A DNA stretch of 64,000 nt from Vibrio mangrovi (GCF_024346955.1 NZ_AP024883.1:1178001-1242000), one strand, 5' to 3'; shown: positions 1-9,393, counted from the stretch's first letter. Translations and numbers: made by a program. Notes: generated by a model from the sequence alone, not told the origin.

Positions 1-1
1 C

Positions 2-634
2 GAGTTTCAGGCAAATACCGCGATGGTGAATAAGCTGAAAAAGAGCCTTTCCCGTTCAGAGATGATGATTCAGTCGCTGAAGGTGGTCTCGAATCAGTCT
101 GGTGTGATTCAGGCAGTTAATATTGAAGCCGGTCAACGGGTACCGTTAGGTCTCAATGTCGCCAAACTGGCCCGGCAGGATCAGCTACTGGCCGAGTTAA
201 AAATTCCGGAGCGTCAGGTTCGCACGGTTGAGATTGGTCAGGATGTTATTATTGATACGCATAACAATCAGATTCACGGTTCAGTGATTCGGATTGATCC
301 GGCGGTAAATAATGGTACGGTTCAGGTTGATGTTTCGCTCAATAGCCCGTTACCACCGGAAGCCAGACCGGATTTGAGTATCGAAGGAACGATTCTGGTC
401 TCGAAATTACAGCATGTGTTGTATGTCAATCGTCCGGCATTTGCTCAGAGTAATTCTCCCGGTACGGTTTACCGATTAGCCGCCGATGGCCGGCAAGCCG
501 ACAAGACCCGGGTTATTTTCGGGCAGGGTTCTGCGGATAAGATTGAAATAAAAAGTGGTTTGCGGGACGGGGATCGGATTGTGACATCGAATCCCAGTGC
601 CTGGGAACACCAGGACCAGATCAGCATTCAGTAA
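2..634 (+). CDS. Membrane fusion (HlyD/MacA-type) protein, 5' end outside window
   Basis: This is the C-terminal part of a periplasmic adaptor protein that links an inner-membrane transporter to an outer-membrane channel. The reading frame is open to the left edge of the window, so the N-terminus is missing and the first in-window ATG is unlikely to be the start. Visible parts are the end of a coiled-coil hairpin, then the second half of a lipoyl-like domain (VVSNQSGVIQAVNIEAGQRV), a beta-barrel segment and a membrane-proximal domain ending in LRDGDRIV. It lies 31 bp upstream of an ABC ATPase and permease, so it should work with them as a MacA-like adaptor. Family assignment is firm; the substrate is unknown. 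Confidence 0.85.
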   Translation, partial: EFQANTAMVNKLKKSLSRSEMMIQSLKVVSNQSGVIQAVNIEAGQRVPLGLNVAKLARQDQLLAELKIPERQVRTVEIGQDVIIDTHNNQIHGSVIRIDPAVNNGTVQVDVSLNSPLPPEARPDLSIEGTILVSKLQHVLYVNRPAFAQSNSPGTVYRLAADGRQADKTRVIFGQGSADKIEIKSGLRDGDRIVTSNPSAWEHQDQISIQ

Positions 635-665
635 CATTACCGATTCATAATAAAAAGGAAGAAAT

Positions 666-1373
666 ATGTCATTCATTGTCGAGTTGAGCGGGGTTAACAA
701 AGTCTTCCATACGGAAGAGATTGAAACTCATGCATTAAACGATATCAGTTTTGCCATCGAGAAAGGTGAGTATGTCTCTATCTCCGGGCCTTCTGGCTGT
801 GGGAAGTCAACTTTATTATCGATTTTAGGTCTGCTGGATAGCCCCAGCGGCGGAAAATATGTCATTAACGGTTTTGAGGTCGGTTCACTAAATCCCCGCC
901 GGATGGCAGAGATCCGTAATCAGGAAATCGGTTTTGTCTTTCAGTCTTTCAATCTCATCAGCGATCTGACGGTTGAAGAGAATGTCATGCTGCCACTGAC
1001 ATATCGTAAAGGTATTGCTGCAAAAGAAATGCAGGCTGCTGCGCTGGCGGCGCTGGAAAAAGTAGACATGCAGCACCGCAGTAAGCATTTCCCGTCTCAG
1101 CTTTCCGGCGGACAACAGCAGCGGGTTGCAATTGCAAGGGCAATCGTCGGTCAGCCTTCATTGCTGCTGGCGGATGAACCGACCGGTAACCTGGATTCTA
1201 AAAATGCCGAAGCCGTCATGAATCTGTTTGACCAGTTACATTCCGACGGTGTGACTATCTGTATCGTCACGCACGATCCTCGTTCTGCGGCGCATGCTCT
1301 GCGGCAGATTGATATATTTGACGGGATGGTCATTGATGACCGTCATCTTGACAGTCAGGGGCTGGTTGCCTGA
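666..1373 (+). CDS. ABC transporter ATP-binding protein, MacB/LolD type
   Basis: This 235-residue ATPase powers the MacB-type exporter encoded around it. It shows a Walker A motif GPSGCGKST, a Q-loop (FVFQSF), the ABC signature LSGGQQQR, Walker B LLLADEPTGNLDS and the switch histidine in VTHD. The PTGNLDS string after Walker B is typical of the LolD/MacB/FtsE branch. It is preceded by an AAGGAAG ribosome site and followed after 7 bp by the permease gene. Such systems usually move peptides, lipoproteins or amphiphilic toxins through a MacA-like adaptor. Which substrate applies here cannot be told from sequence. Confidence 0.93.
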   Translation: MSFIVELSGVNKVFHTEEIETHALNDISFAIEKGEYVSISGPSGCGKSTLLSILGLLDSPSGGKYVINGFEVGSLNPRRMAEIRNQEIGFVFQSFNLISDLTVEENVMLPLTYRKGIAAKEMQAAALAALEKVDMQHRSKHFPSQLSGGQQQRVAIARAIVGQPSLLLADEPTGNLDSKNAEAVMNLFDQLHSDGVTICIVTHDPRSAAHALRQIDIFDGMVIDDRHLDSQGLVA

Positions 1374-1380
1374 GGAATCA

Positions 1381-3813
1381 ATGCATATGAGTTGGTTATT
1401 TGATCTGAAATATGCCGTCAGGCTGATGCTCAAACGTCCGGGATTTACGGTCTTCACCATGCTGATCATGGCTTGTGGACTCGGTTTGTGCATTTATATG
1501 TATTCCCTCATCAATACGCTGGCATTTAAGCCGCTGCCATTCCCTGGCGGTGAACGTATGGTGATGGTCAGCCCCAGTATCAATGGGATTCGCTTCGGTG
1601 ATTCACCGATTAGTTATGCAGACTTTAAAGACATCCGGGATAAGAGTCAGCGCTTGGAAGAGGTTGGTTATTACTACGGTGATGTGGCGAATGTCAGCAT
1701 CGACGGTAAAGCTTCTCACTATATCGCGATTCGCAGTCGGTCTGATTTATTCGCATTCACGCATACTCAGCCGGCCATGGGACGATTATTTACCGATGCC
1801 GATACGATTGAAGGCGCGAATCCGGTTGCTGTTCTCGGCTATGAACTGTGGCAGAACTATTTTGGCGGACGTCAGGATATTATCGGTCAGCGGGTTCAGA
1901 TTAACGGTATCGGAACGGAAGTCATCGGAGTGATGCCACCGAAATATGAATTTCCGATGAATAATCAGATCTGGCTGCCGAGCCAGCTCAACGAAGCTAA
2001 ATTTACGGTAGAGAATGCCCCGAAAGTCTCCATTTTTGCCAAGCTTAAACCGGGTTTTAGTCTGGCAGATGCCGACGTCGAATTGCAGGATATTATGGCG
2101 TCCCGGGCATTACAGTATCCGGAAATTAATGCCGGGCACTCTGCTTTCACCATTACCTTCATGGATAGCTTCATCGGAGAAGATTCGAAACCGATTTTCC
2201 TGGTGATGCTTCTGGGCGTGGGATTTGTGCTGCTGCTTGCCTGTTGTAATGTCGGTAACCTTCTGCTGGCCCGGGCAACCGAGCGTTCCAAAGAGAGTGC
2301 CATCCGGATTGCCCACGGTGCACCCACTTTCAGACTGGTGATCCAGATGATGTGGGAAAGCACCCTGATATGTACGCTGGGTGGCATTCTGGGTGTGTTG
2401 TTTGTCGGCTGGGGATTGTCGCTGACGAACGGCCTGATTAGCTCGATTGTTCCCGGAAAACCTGCGTTCTGGTGGGTTCTGGGACTGGATGCCGATGTAT
2501 TGCTGAAAACGGTCTTACTGGTGGTTCTCGTCAGTCTGGCAACCGGATTGCTACCGGCATGGAAAATGACTCAGTGTAATATTAATGAAGTGCTGAGGGA
2601 CGGTACCCGTGGCGCACAGAGCCGCAGCAGCGGGCGGGTCAGCCGGATACTAGTGATCTTCGAAGTCGCGCTGTCCTGTGCGGTACTGTCGCTTGGTGCG
2701 CTGCTGTCTATGGTGGTCTATGAAGCGACAAAGATTGATTATGGTGTTCAGCCACAAGGCATTTATACCGGTAAAATCAGTCTGCCGGATCAGTATTATA
2801 ATACGCCGGAAAGTCTGCTGACGTTCTATAACCGGCTGCAAAGTGGTCTGGAATCTTCTCCGGCTGTTTCCAATGCAGGAATCATTAGTTCGGTTCCCGG
2901 TGCGTTCATGGTTGCCGGAAAAGTCGAACTGGAAGGTCACCAGCAGCTTCGTTCCCAGCAGAATCTGCTGCCGCGGGCAAACAATGTGACTGTGATGCCG
3001 GGAACGCTGGATCTGTTGGGTGTCACGCTGGAAGAAGGCCGGATGCTGAGTCTGTCTGATGACCAGAACTCACAGAAAGTGGTGGTGGTTACCCGTTCAT
3101 TTGCCCAGCGATACTGGCCGGAAGAACGCAATATTATCGGGAAGCGGATCCGCAAAGCCGGAGAGAATGACTGGTATACCGTGGTTGGTGTCGTTTCGCA
3201 TGTGATTCAGGGACGTCCGTTCGGTTACAGCAAGCGGATGCCGACGGTGTACCGTTCACTGATGCAGGCGCCAGTGCGTAATCTTTCCGTGGTTGCAAAC
3301 TCTGCCCAGAGAGAAAATCTGACTCTTCCAATCGAGCAGGCTGTAGCAGATATCGATACCGGATTATCGGTTTATCAGGTGAAGCCACTGGCTCAGGTGA
3401 TTGCCCGGAATACTGCCGGTCTGACATATATTGCTATATTGTTCAATGTATTTGGTATGATTGCAGTCTTACTGGCAGGAAGTGGAATTTATGGTGTCAT
3501 GGCAAAAGCAATCAGCCAGCGCTATCAGGAACTGGGTATTCGTCGCGCACTGGGTGCAACGGAAAGCCGCATCATCCATATGCTGATGAAGCAGGGATGG
3601 TTACAGCTGCTGATTGGCCTGCTGATTAGCGGACCGATCGTGATGTTTGCCGGTCCGTTGATTACCCGGATTCTGGGACACAGTCCGTGGAGTGTCTGGG
3701 CTCTGTTTGCGCTGACTGCTGCCGGCATTAGTGCTGTGGTATCGCTTGCAACTTTGCTTCCGGCATTGCAGGCCGTCAGATTAAGACCAATGGATGCCCT
3801 GCGGGAGCAGTAA
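1381..3813 (+). CDS. ABC transporter permease, duplicated MacB/FtsX type
   Basis: This permease of about 810 residues has two FtsX-like halves. It has an N-terminal transmembrane helix near residues 20-45, a periplasmic MacB-PCD-like domain, then three helices near 280-410. A second copy follows from about 450 (RILVIFEVALSCAVLSLGAL), with another periplasmic domain and three C-terminal helices. The ending RLRPMDALREQ is typical of the family. I place the start at 1381 because AGGAA lies just upstream; an in-frame alternative further upstream would overlap the ATPase gene. Together with the preceding adaptor and ATPase it should form a tripartite exporter. The two-component genes downstream suggest regulation by an envelope or substrate signal. 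Confidence 0.88.
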   Translation: MHMSWLFDLKYAVRLMLKRPGFTVFTMLIMACGLGLCIYMYSLINTLAFKPLPFPGGERMVMVSPSINGIRFGDSPISYADFKDIRDKSQRLEEVGYYYGDVANVSIDGKASHYIAIRSRSDLFAFTHTQPAMGRLFTDADTIEGANPVAVLGYELWQNYFGGRQDIIGQRVQINGIGTEVIGVMPPKYEFPMNNQIWLPSQLNEAKFTVENAPKVSIFAKLKPGFSLADADVELQDIMASRALQYPEINAGHSAFTITFMDSFIGEDSKPIFLVMLLGVGFVLLLACCNVGNLLLARATERSKESAIRIAHGAPTFRLVIQMMWESTLICTLGGILGVLFVGWGLSLTNGLISSIVPGKPAFWWVLGLDADVLLKTVLLVVLVSLATGLLPAWKMTQCNINEVLRDGTRGAQSRSSGRVSRILVIFEVALSCAVLSLGALLSMVVYEATKIDYGVQPQGIYTGKISLPDQYYNTPESLLTFYNRLQSGLESSPAVSNAGIISSVPGAFMVAGKVELEGHQQLRSQQNLLPRANNVTVMPGTLDLLGVTLEEGRMLSLSDDQNSQKVVVVTRSFAQRYWPEERNIIGKRIRKAGENDWYTVVGVVSHVIQGRPFGYSKRMPTVYRSLMQAPVRNLSVVANSAQRENLTLPIEQAVADIDTGLSVYQVKPLAQVIARNTAGLTYIAILFNVFGMIAVLLAGSGIYGVMAKAISQRYQELGIRRALGATESRIIHMLMKQGWLQLLIGLLISGPIVMFAGPLITRILGHSPWSVWALFALTAAGISAVVSLATLLPALQAVRLRPMDALREQ

Positions 3814-3848
3814 CCGTGACGCCGGTTACATTTGGCAACAGATAGACT

Positions 3849-3870
3849 GAGTGTGTCGGTGGACACACTC
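3849..3870 (+). terminator. Hairpin between the ABC operon and the response-regulator gene
   Basis: GAGTGTGTC and GACACACTC form a perfect 9-bp stem with a GGTG loop, 35 bp after the permease stop codon. There is no clean T-run, so it may be a weak terminator or an mRNA-processing or stabilising stem rather than a strong stop. A shorter GTAACC/GGTTAC stem overlaps the permease stop codon. Confidence 0.4.
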
Positions 3871-3979
3871 CTGTCTCTGTCTTTATATTCCTGAACATGA
3901 TAACAACGTCAGTATGGCCGGGATGCAGCCGAGGCTGCTATCAATAAAACAACAATGAAAAACAACAAATAAGAGTTTT

Positions 3980-5467
3980 ATGCGTAATCAACAATATCGG
4001 GTTTTAGTCGCAGACGACGATGAGAATATCCTGAACACACTGAGGTTAATTCTCAAAGTCCGTCATTTTGATGTGGTGACGGTCAATTCACCTGAGCTTG
4101 CTCTGGAACTGGTGAAACAGGCCGATGCAGATATTGCGCTTATCGATCTGAATTATCAGCTGGATACGACATCAGGACAGGAAGGTCTGGACCTGATCCA
4201 ACAGATCAAATCCATCGACAGTGATCTGCCAGTCGTGGTGATGACCGGATGGGGCTCGGTCGATATTGCCGTTGAAGCGATGAAAAACGGGGCGGTGGAT
4301 TTTATTGAGAAGCCCTGGGATAACGAACGGTTGGTGCATATTCTCAACACCCAGATCCGTCTGAGTGAAGGCTTAAAGAAACAGTCCCGCTTGCAGCAGC
4401 AGAATCAGTTGTTGCAGGAACAACTCAACTTATGTGCTTTTGACAACATTGTGGCGTTTTCTCCGGCGATGAAAACCCTGATGGAGTCACTGACGCTGAT
4501 TGCTGAGAGCGATGCCAATATTCTGCTGACCGGAGAAAACGGGACCGGGAAAAGTCTGCTGGCAAGTTATATCCACCAGCATTCTTCCAGAGCTGAACGG
4601 GAATTTATCTCCGTGGATATGAGTTGTATTCCGGATACGCTGTTTGAAAGTGAAATGTTCGGTCATGTGAAAGGCGCATTTACCGATGCGAAGCAGCAGC
4701 GTATCGGCCGGTTTGAACTGGCTGACGGCGGCACGCTGTTTCTGGATGAAATCGGAAATATGCCTGTCGGTCAGCAGTCGAAACTGCTACGGGTGCTGGA
4801 AGAGAAGCAGTTTGAGAAAGTCGGCGGGGCGAAAACACAGCGGGTTGATGTCCGGGTGGTTTCTGCCACCAATGCTGACCTGAATGAGATGATTGGTGAA
4901 AGGGTATTCCGTCAGGATCTTTTTTACCGCCTGAATACGTTTGAATTCCGGGTGCCGTCGCTGCGGGAACGGGTGGAAGATATTATTCCGCTGATCGACC
5001 GGTTCGTGCAGATTTACACCGAGAAATACCGAAAGCCAATCGGTGAATTAACGGCTGAAGCGATTGCCATTCTGCAATCTTATGACTGGCCGGGGAATGT
5101 CCGTGAACTGAGTCATGTGGTTGAACGTCTGGTACTGCTGAGTCAGGGGAAAACCTTAGACAAGCAACTGCTCCAACGTGTGTTACCCGATTATCAGGCA
5201 GATGAAGTGTTTCAGAATGCGCCTTTGCCGTCACAGAATCATATCGCTTCAGTGAATGGCAGTATGACGTCAGTGAATAACAATACTGTGGCGGAGAGCC
5301 GCGCAACCTATTCCGGTAATGTAGCGCATTCAATTACACTGGAAGAGATTGAACAGGACGTCTTAAAACAGCGTCTGGATTATTTCGATGGCAATGCAGG
5401 TCAGGCTGCCGAATCTCTGGGACTCAGCCGGAGTGCTTTCTACCGGCGCTTAGGGAAGGCGAAATGA
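3980..5467 (+). CDS. NtrC-family sigma-54-dependent response regulator
   Basis: This 495-residue protein has three domains. The receiver domain (about 5-125) has an acidic pocket D12-D14, phospho-acceptor D56 and a lysine in IEKPWD. The AAA+ sigma-54 activation domain (about 150-390) has Walker A GENGTGKS and Walker B GGTLFLDEIG. A Fis-type helix-turn-helix at the C-terminus reads NAGQAAESLGLSRSAFYRRL. The sigma-54 contact loop reads GAFTDA rather than the textbook GAFTGA, a known natural variant. It should activate sigma-54 promoters when phosphorylated by the sensor kinase that starts 11 bp downstream. The neighbouring ABC exporter is the obvious target, but its promoter lies outside the window. 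Confidence 0.93.
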   Translation: MRNQQYRVLVADDDENILNTLRLILKVRHFDVVTVNSPELALELVKQADADIALIDLNYQLDTTSGQEGLDLIQQIKSIDSDLPVVVMTGWGSVDIAVEAMKNGAVDFIEKPWDNERLVHILNTQIRLSEGLKKQSRLQQQNQLLQEQLNLCAFDNIVAFSPAMKTLMESLTLIAESDANILLTGENGTGKSLLASYIHQHSSRAEREFISVDMSCIPDTLFESEMFGHVKGAFTDAKQQRIGRFELADGGTLFLDEIGNMPVGQQSKLLRVLEEKQFEKVGGAKTQRVDVRVVSATNADLNEMIGERVFRQDLFYRLNTFEFRVPSLRERVEDIIPLIDRFVQIYTEKYRKPIGELTAEAIAILQSYDWPGNVRELSHVVERLVLLSQGKTLDKQLLQRVLPDYQADEVFQNAPLPSQNHIASVNGSMTSVNNNTVAESRATYSGNVAHSITLEEIEQDVLKQRLDYFDGNAGQAAESLGLSRSAFYRRLGKAK

Positions 5468-5477
5468 GGGTGCAGCC

Positions 5478-6788
5478 ATGTTAGAAGCTTCAATCCAAAT
5501 CGTGCAGCGCCGGCTGATGCTGGTTGCTTCGGTAACGCCGACTTGTCTGCTGCTGATTATGATGGCAGTGCATGGTTACTCCGGCTATCTGATTGCGCTG
5601 ACGGCATTTCTGAGTGCATTACTGATTATGTATTGTCTGGTGACGGTAGATCACAGTTTAAATTTTCATCTGGCAACCGTAATGAATCTGGTGGAATCGC
5701 TGACCAATAATGAGTTCAGTATGCGTGGGAAGCGCACCGGACGAAACGATTCTATGGATGGTCTGATTGGCATGATTAACCGTCTGTCTGAATCGATGAA
5801 CCAGCAGCGTCTGGAAATCCGCCAGCAGCAATATCTGGTAAAGAAAATCATCAACAACATTGATGTCGCGATATTCGCCTTCAATGAGCAGGGAGAGATT
5901 GCATTCGTCAATAAAGGTGCCGGTCTGCTGTTCGACCAGGAGCCGAAATCAATGCAGGGCCAACCGATTGACTCACTGGCGATTCATGACTTACTCCAGT
6001 GTGCCTCCGGGGATGTAATGGAGTGGCATTTCCCGCAGAAAAGCGGCAAGTTTCAGATCAATCAGGACAGTTATTACGAAAATAGCCGCAGACAAACTCT
6101 GCTGTTTGTCACGGATGTCAGTGAGTTGCTGCGCGGACAGGAACACCGGGCGTGGAAAAATCTGCTACGGGTATTGAGCCATGAAATCAATAACACTCTG
6201 ACGCCGATTGCATCATTGAGTCAGATTCTGAGAGAACTGCTGCCGCAGGAAAAAGACGAGTCGATTACGGAAGTCGATGGCGGGTTGAAAATTATTGAAG
6301 AGCGGGCGAAGAACCTCAAATCTTTTATTGAGAGCTATCGCAAGCTGACCCAACTGCCGGCACCGACGAAACGACAGCAAAATATTAAGACGCTGCTCAG
6401 AGAATTACTGCCGCTGTTTGAGCATCGTAAAATCAATATTGCTTGTTGTCAGGAGACACTGAAAGTCAATATCGATCCGGTCCAGATACAGCAGTTACTG
6501 ATTAATGTATTTAAAAATGCCGACGAAGCCATGACCGATCCGAAAGGTACGATTACGGTGTCATGTGAAGTACAAAAGCATAATCTGATTCTGGAAATAC
6601 TGGATCAGGGAACCGGTATTACCAATAAGAGCAATCTGTTTGTCCCGTTTTATAGTACCAAATCTCACGGCAGCGGAATTGGATTAACTTTATGTCGGCA
6701 GATTGCTGAAAACCATAGCGGATATTTTTCGATTGATAACCGGGAAGATATGCAGGGCTGTGTCGCCCGACTGATATTACCGATATAA
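5478..6788 (+). CDS. Membrane-bound sensor histidine kinase, partner of the NtrC-type regulator
   Basis: This 436-residue kinase has two close N-terminal transmembrane helices (about 14-55), then a HAMP-like linker and a PAS domain (about 120-220, INNIDVAIFAFNEQGEIAFVNK). The H-box is LSHEINNTLTPI with phospho-accepting H235. The HATPase domain has N-box NVFKNADEAM, G1 EILDQGTGI and G2 GSGIGLTLCRQIAENHSG. The sensor region between the helices is very short, so the signal may be sensed in the membrane or by the PAS domain. Its start follows the regulator stop by 10 bp, which indicates co-transcription. Confidence 0.92.
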   Translation: MLEASIQIVQRRLMLVASVTPTCLLLIMMAVHGYSGYLIALTAFLSALLIMYCLVTVDHSLNFHLATVMNLVESLTNNEFSMRGKRTGRNDSMDGLIGMINRLSESMNQQRLEIRQQQYLVKKIINNIDVAIFAFNEQGEIAFVNKGAGLLFDQEPKSMQGQPIDSLAIHDLLQCASGDVMEWHFPQKSGKFQINQDSYYENSRRQTLLFVTDVSELLRGQEHRAWKNLLRVLSHEINNTLTPIASLSQILRELLPQEKDESITEVDGGLKIIEERAKNLKSFIESYRKLTQLPAPTKRQQNIKTLLRELLPLFEHRKINIACCQETLKVNIDPVQIQQLLINVFKNADEAMTDPKGTITVSCEVQKHNLILEILDQGTGITNKSNLFVPFYSTKSHGSGIGLTLCRQIAENHSGYFSIDNREDMQGCVARLILPI

Positions 6789-6811
6789 CCCGTTATTTAT
6801 GAACCCATGAT

Positions 6812-6845
6812 TTTATAGGTGGTAAAAATTTATAGGTGGCAGAAA
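6812..6845 (+). promoter_or_regulatory. Two tandem 17-bp direct repeats upstream of the phosphopantetheinyl transferase gene
   Basis: TTTATAGGTGGTAAAAA is followed directly by TTTATAGGTGGCAGAAA: two head-to-tail copies with two mismatches in 17. They lie about 70-100 bp before the transferase start. Tandem direct half-sites are how AraC-family dimers usually bind, and a short AraC-type regulator is encoded two genes downstream. The operator role is inference. Confidence 0.45.
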
Positions 6846-6914
6846 TGCTGCCGGGGTTCGTACGCTTTAAATATTCGTATGTATTAAATAAAGTTATTGA
6901 TGAAGGTAGATGCA

Positions 6915-7631
6915 ATGGAAACATATTTGCCTGAGTTGGAAGATAATGAGTATTTATTATTTCTTATTAAAAACGAAAACTATCAATATGATGAATGTCA
7001 AATTAATTTAAATAAGGAGGAAGATAAAAAACTAAGTGCACAGTTCATTCGCTCGATATTACCTTATTACCATAAAGATGGTGGAGAAATAATAATTTAC
7101 AGAAAAGAGTATGGTAAACCAGCTATCGCTGGTACATATCCGCTCTGGTTTAATATTTCGCACTCCAATGGTGTAGGTGTATTACTGCTGTCAAAAAGTG
7201 GTGACATCGGTGTGGATATTGAGTTTAAAAAGAAAGACAGTCAGATATTAAAGATTGCACAGAGATTCTTTCACCGTCAGGAAATGGCGCAGCTTGAATT
7301 GTTACCTTCCGGAGATGCCTGTCGACAGGCCCGGCAGCTGTGGACACTGAAAGAGTCGTATATCAAAGCAATTGGCAAAGGGTTGGCACAACCATTAAAC
7401 AGCTTTTGGTTCGATCTGAACGAAAGTCTGGTGAACATGTATTTGGGAGAAAATAAACAACCGGAAAGCGGATGGTTGTTTTATATGTATGAGTATCAAC
7501 AGTTGTTCGATTTGTCTCTTTGTGTACCGAAAGAAGGAAAGGTGAAAATATTTCATGTGAACAATGAAAAATTACCATTTTCCGTAGAAGAGATAAAGTC
7601 AGATACAGGATCGTTTCAGAGAGTGAAATAA
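6915..7631 (+). CDS. Sfp-type 4'-phosphopantetheinyl transferase
   Basis: This 238-residue enzyme should transfer 4'-phosphopantetheine from CoA to the serine of carrier proteins. The Sfp-family signature is intact: WFNISHSNG, the magnesium-binding IGVDIE, then WTLKESYIKAIGKG. I chose the ATG at 6915 because AAGG lies 8 bases upstream; earlier in-frame starts lack a ribosome site. The size fits the Sfp/EntD class that modifies secondary-metabolism carriers. Three orphan carrier proteins are encoded 6-13 kb downstream, and this is the only transferase in the window, so it probably arms them. The gene is visibly AT-richer than the kinase upstream. Confidence 0.9.
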   Translation: METYLPELEDNEYLLFLIKNENYQYDECQINLNKEEDKKLSAQFIRSILPYYHKDGGEIIIYRKEYGKPAIAGTYPLWFNISHSNGVGVLLLSKSGDIGVDIEFKKKDSQILKIAQRFFHRQEMAQLELLPSGDACRQARQLWTLKESYIKAIGKGLAQPLNSFWFDLNESLVNMYLGENKQPESGWLFYMYEYQQLFDLSLCVPKEGKVKIFHVNNEKLPFSVEEIKSDTGSFQRVK

Positions 7632-7661
7632 AATAGATTAATAATTAAGTGAGGCTGGGAA

Positions 7662-8189
7662 ATGAACCACAAAATTAATTACTACTGTTACGAAAACATG
7701 GAACACTTCAGAGATAATCTGATCAATGAACTTTATCAGATTCAACCTTCTTTAGGGTTATCGAAGTCAAGAAGGAAACTGGATTTGTTGGTAAAAACGC
7801 TCGACTATGTCATCGAAAATATCTCAATGGAAATATCACTGGATGATATTTCTGAAGAGGTGGATGCATCCAAGTATGAGATCTGCCGGTTATTTAATGA
7901 AGTATATAAAACTTCGCCAATGCGTTGGATCTGGGACATCCGGATTGCGCTGGCGAAGGAATACATTGAAATTGCACCGGACTGGTCATTAACGGATATC
8001 AGCAACGCCTGCGGCTACTCTTCTCTCGCTCACTTTTCCCGTAGCTTCAGCAAGGCACACCAGATCACGCCGTTAAAATATAAGCATTCGATCACCACCA
8101 AAGAAAAAGAGAGCAAACCCTTTGAAATCATCTACGGTAACCACCGCTCTTCTTTCTCAAGAGGTGTTCTGCTGGATAAGATGCGGTGA
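7662..8189 (+). CDS. Short AraC-family transcriptional regulator
   Basis: This 175-residue protein is little more than a DNA-binding domain. Residues about 50-150 form the two helix-turn-helix motifs (ISLDDISEEVDASKYEICRLF and WSLTDISNACGYSSLAHFSRSF). The preceding 45 residues are too few for a normal sensor domain. The gene follows the phosphopantetheinyl transferase by 30 bp with a GAGGCTGGG ribosome site, so both are probably one transcript. It is a plausible pathway regulator for the biosynthetic cluster. Possible targets are the 17-bp tandem repeats upstream and the inverted repeat at 14.7 kb. That link is inference. Confidence 0.85.
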   Translation: MNHKINYYCYENMEHFRDNLINELYQIQPSLGLSKSRRKLDLLVKTLDYVIENISMEISLDDISEEVDASKYEICRLFNEVYKTSPMRWIWDIRIALAKEYIEIAPDWSLTDISNACGYSSLAHFSRSFSKAHQITPLKYKHSITTKEKESKPFEIIYGNHRSSFSRGVLLDKMR

Positions 8190-8223
8190 TCCCGATGTCC
8201 ATTCCTCAGTGATAAGCAACCAG

Positions 8224-8248
8224 AACAAGGGCATCAGGCCCTTGTTTT
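8224..8248 (+). terminator. Rho-independent terminator after the AraC-type gene
   Basis: AACAAGGGC and GCCCTTGTT form a perfect 9-bp stem with an ATCAG loop, followed by TTTC. It lies about 35 bp after the regulator stop codon and ends the transferase-regulator transcript. Confidence 0.7.
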
Positions 8249-8441
8249 CAGGGGCTTTGCTGATCATGGAAACCCATATCTGCTGCCTAATCTGGTGGCA
8301 TCTGTGACCGATGGTGTCCACTGCCAGCGATTCATTGTCACACTTCACTGAATAGATTCATCCTCTGATTTTCATTTCATCAATGTTTCTTCTACTTTTT
8401 AGATTACTCCTCCGAGGTCTAACCAGAACAAGGAATAATAC

Positions 8442-9383
8442 ATGAACATGAAACTCTACTTAGTTGTGCTCTGCTTATTCAGTCCTGTTGTACAGTCTTC
8501 CACAAATGCACCTGTTTCGGATAATACCGGCTATACCCAGACACGTTATCCTATTGTGCTGGTGCATGGACTGTTTGGGTTCGACACGCTGGCGGGTATG
8601 GATTACTTCTACGGGATCCCTCATTCACTGACTAAAGACGGTGCTTCGGTATATGTTGCACAACTATCGGCGACCAATAGCAACGAGCTGCGTGGTGAGC
8701 AGTTACTGTCTCAGGTTGAAACGTTGCTGGCGGCGACCGGTGCAGAAAAAGTGAATCTGATCGGGCACAGTCATGGTGGTCCGACGGCACGTTATGTTGC
8801 GTCTGTGCGTCCGGATCTGGTTGCGTCGGTGACCAGTATCGGCGGTGTCAACCAGGGATCGAAGGTTGCGGATCTGGTCCGGGGCGTCATGACAGAGGGT
8901 TCAGCGGGCGAGGCGATTGCCGTCAAAGTCACGGAGGCTCTGGTGGCGTTGATCGATCTGTTGTCCGATGGTCGTGATCTTGAACAGGACCCGCTGGCCG
9001 CACTGGCTTCACTGACGACAGCAGGCTCACTGGCGTTCAATCAACATTATCCGGAAGGCGTGCCCACATCAGAATGTGGTGAGGGTGAGTTGTTGGCGGA
9101 CAATGGCGTGTATTACTACTCCTGGACCGGTTCGTCCACTTTTACCAACCTGTTGGACCCGAGTGATGCTGCCATGACGATTCTCGGTCTGGCCTTCGAT
9201 GGCCCGAATGACGGACTGGTCAGTACCTGTAGTGCACACCTTGGCAAAGTGATTCGTGATGACTATCAGATGAACCACCTGGATGAAATTAACGGCTTAC
9301 TCGGTGTGCACCATTTGTTCGAAGTCGATCCGGTGACACTCTACCGTCAGCATGCCAATCGCCTTAAACTTCAGGGTCTGTAA
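8442..9383 (+). CDS. lipA: Secreted triacylglycerol lipase, subfamily I
   Basis: This 313-residue lipase has a signal peptide (about residues 1-19, ending VVQSS) and a catalytic GHSHGG elbow with S110. It also shows the YPIVLVHGLFGFD oxyanion region and a late GVHHLF histidine. Two cysteines (in SECGEG and STCSAH) can form the disulfide typical of Pseudomonas/Vibrio foldase-dependent lipases. It hydrolyses long-chain triglycerides outside the cell, normally after Sec export and type II secretion. The foldase gene follows 11 bp downstream, which supports the assignment to foldase-requiring lipases. Confidence 0.93.
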   Translation: MNMKLYLVVLCLFSPVVQSSTNAPVSDNTGYTQTRYPIVLVHGLFGFDTLAGMDYFYGIPHSLTKDGASVYVAQLSATNSNELRGEQLLSQVETLLAATGAEKVNLIGHSHGGPTARYVASVRPDLVASVTSIGGVNQGSKVADLVRGVMTEGSAGEAIAVKVTEALVALIDLLSDGRDLEQDPLAALASLTTAGSLAFNQHYPEGVPTSECGEGELLADNGVYYYSWTGSSTFTNLLDPSDAAMTILGLAFDGPNDGLVSTCSAHLGKVIRDDYQMNHLDEINGLLGVHHLFEVDPVTLYRQHANRLKLQGL

Positions 9384-9393
9384 GGAGTCACCG

